Origin: Irineochytrium annulatum
Lineage: Eukaryota; Chytridiomycota; Chytridiomycetes; Chytridiales; Chytridiaceae
Length of the DNA stretch: 64,000 bases
Reading direction: 5' to 3'
Assembly: GCA_027600665.1 (NCBI GenBank)
Contig: JADGJL010000018.1
Coordinates: 28,273 to 92,272, forward strand
The translations under genes and the position numbers were made by a program. The notes beneath the pieces were generated by a model. That model was not told where the DNA came from, did no database searches, and saw only the letters and a list, made by a program, of their open reading frames with translations. Shown here piece after piece: positions 62,482 to 64,000 of this stretch (its first letter is position 1; each line of letters opens with the position of its first letter).

Positions 62482-62527
62482 TTCAGTTATTCCTCCTTGG
62501 TTCAAACCGAATGTTTGTGGATTTGAA

Positions 62528-64000
62528 TTATTGTTTGCTTACATTGAAATGAGAGATTAGTTCTTGGAGTTCCTCGGACATGCTGTTAAGGCGTGTGGAG
62601 GAGTCTACCAGTGTGATCAAAGATGCTTTTTGCTCATCAACAGATGAGGAAATTTGTTCACTGCTGTTTGCAGTCTTGCTTACGCTTGAAGACAAGTCCT
62701 CTGCTGTAGCGGTCATTTCTTCAGTACCCGCAGAGATTTCTTCCGTCGCGCTTGATACTTCCTGAATCTGATTAGATACTTTTTTCGCTGCTTCTAAAAT
62801 GTCTTCGAACAGTTGACCTGTTTGATCGGCTACGCTGAGCCCTGTATCTACTTCTGACGTACCTTGTTCCATAGCACGTACAGCTTGTTTGATTCCAGCT
62901 TGAATCTCCTGGATCAATACGCCAACCTGGCTGGTCGCTTGTTCAGACTGCTCGGCAAGTTTGCGTACTTCACCTGCAACAACTGCAAATCCTCTTCCTT
63001 CTTCACCAACACGTGCTGCTTCAATGGAGGCATTCAGGGCAAGCAAGTTTGTTTGGCTGGAGATTCCCGAGATAATATTGAGAATATCGCCAATTTCCTG
63101 TGAACGACTCTCCAGAACCTCAATGGCAGAAGCAGTATTCTTAACCGATTCGGTAATCAGGTTCATCTGTTCGGATACTTGACGGACAACGCTGTTACCT
63201 TGTTGTGAACGACGTTCCATTTCATAGGCTTCATCCGCTACACTAGCGGAGCTGGTGGCAATTGTCTGGATTACAGTAGCCATCTCGGACATGGCACGTG
63301 CACTATCTCGGGTTGCCTGTTCCTGTGAACGAATGTTGGAAGTGATTTGAGTTACGTTGTTATTGATAGAATCTGCATTGTCACTGTTGCGTTCGGAAAC
63401 TTCATATAGCTCTTTGGCAGACTGATTAACTTCTTGTGATGTGATTTGCACTTTAACGATCGTATCGTTGATTTTGCGAACCATGGTGTTGAACTTCTCA
63501 TTAACGAGTCCCAGATCGTCTTTGCCTGTCGGAATGTTGACATTCAAATTACCCCGACTGACGTCATCAATTCCTTTGATCAAATGACGGATAGGGGAAA
63601 GGGTGTTTTTAACCACAAGGTATTGGATAATCAGGAATAACAGCAAGAAAGCCACAAGGATGATAATTCCGTTTTTTAGCAAGGAGTTAAGTCCTGCGGG
63701 TACGGCTGATGCATCTGCATCAATGGCAAAATATGAGAAAATCTTACCGTTACTGTCTTTGATCGGATATGCAATGGTTGTCCAAGTTCCGAAATCATCG
63801 GAATAGAATGTGGTGAATGTAGGGCGGTCCGTATTAAGCATTTCTTTGAGTGCGTTGGCTACAACGACCGGCTGCTCATACATGTCACCTATATTTACGT
63901 TCTCACTTTGAAAAGCCTCTCTTAGGTTGGTCGGCATCGCTACAAGGGAAGTTAATCTCTTGTTATCGCCACCGAGCTCAACACCGAAGATGTAGGCTTG
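62528..64000 (-). CDS. Methyl-accepting chemotaxis protein (5' end outside window)
   Basis: The C-terminal 490 residues of a transmembrane chemoreceptor. The frame is open to the window edge, so the ATG at 63937 is internal. The visible part begins in an extracytoplasmic Cache-type sensor ([40 protein letters not shown]). Then come a membrane helix ([19 protein letters not shown]), a HAMP domain and a long signalling coiled coil. The conserved tip reads [13 protein letters not shown] beside [28 protein letters not shown] in the partner-binding region. It sends ligand signals to CheA/CheW. The NRPS lies 46 bases downstream on the same strand. Confidence 0.95.
   Translation of the reverse strand, partial: QAYIFGVELGGDNKRLTSLVAMPTNLREAFQSENVNIGDMYEQPVVVANALKEMLNTDRPTFTTFYSDDFGTWTTIAYPIKDSNGKIFSYFAIDADASAVPAGLNSLLKNGIIILVAFLLLFLIIQYLVVKNTLSPIRHLIKGIDDVSRGNLNVNIPTGKDDLGLVNEKFNTMVRKINDTIVKVQITSQEVNQSAKELYEVSERNSDNADSINNNVTQITSNIRSQEQATRDSARAMSEMATVIQTIATSSASVADEAYEMERRSQQGNSVVRQVSEQMNLITESVKNTASAIEVLESRSQEIGDILNIISGISSQTNLLALNASIEAARVGEEGRGFAVVAGEVRKLAEQSEQATSQVGVLIQEIQAGIKQAVRAMEQGTSEVDTGLSVADQTGQLFEDILEAAKKVSNQIQEVSSATEEISAGTEEMTATAEDLSSSVSKTANSSEQISSSVDEQKASLITLVDSSTRLNSMSEELQELISHFNVSKQ

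Noticed and set aside
1..64000. CRISPR arrays, tRNA or rRNA genes, insertion sequences, prophage
   Set aside because: No regularly spaced repeats, cloverleaf patterns, transposase motifs or phage genes were found by reading both strands.

Overview
The window reads as chromosomal DNA of a Paenibacillus-like Firmicute. This is inferred from moderate GC, strong Gram-positive ribosome binding sites (many GTG/TTG starts), repeated YesM/YesN-type two-component systems beside LplABC-type sugar ABC transporters, lipoprotein solute-binding proteins and many intracellular glycosidases. I see no tRNA, rRNA, CRISPR array, transposase or prophage.

Layout. (1) 1-6.8 kb: the end of a sugar ABC permease, a histidine kinase/AraC-type response regulator pair and an intracellular GH2 beta-mannosidase, so a manno-oligosaccharide use locus. 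(2) 6.8-16 kb: housekeeping and stress genes: FAD monooxygenase divergent from a MarR regulator, a YneQ-like protein, a CPA1 Na+/H+ antiporter, aldo/keto reductase, secreted polysaccharide deacetylase, YwbE, a DUF4269 protein and a large permease. (3) 16.1-23.6 kb: a second kinase/regulator pair with a complete ABC transporter (two permeases, then the lipoprotein) and no hydrolase. (4) 23.7-35.4 kb: a small membrane protein, then a third kinase/regulator pair, binding lipoprotein, two permeases, GH53 endo-galactanase and GH42 beta-galactosidase: a galactan use locus with both hydrolases cytoplasmic. (5) 35.4-45.7 kb: ACT-domain malic enzyme with an HD hydrolase, an aromatic-acid-exporter-like protein, a split-barrel protein, HelD, adenine deaminase and a TIM-barrel-like lipoprotein. 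(6) 45.7-53.2 kb: an AraC regulator divergent from a GH31 alpha-xylosidase, then an APH-fold kinase and a GH3 glycosidase. (7) 53.2-58.7 kb: an MFS transporter convergent with a MarR-MFS efflux operon that has a perfect palindromic operator on its promoter, then FucU, a GNAT acetyltransferase and TraX. (8) 58.7-64 kb: a single-module NRPS (half condensation domain, adenylation, carrier, terminal reductase) downstream of a chemoreceptor that runs off the window.

How it works together. Three sensor/regulator pairs sit next to importers, and the hydrolases that follow lack signal peptides. Oligosaccharides made outside by enzymes not in this window are therefore probably imported and cut inside. 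Two good CcpA-type cre boxes (before beta-mannosidase and before alpha-xylosidase) point to carbon catabolite control. The most unusual gene is the stand-alone reductive NRPS.
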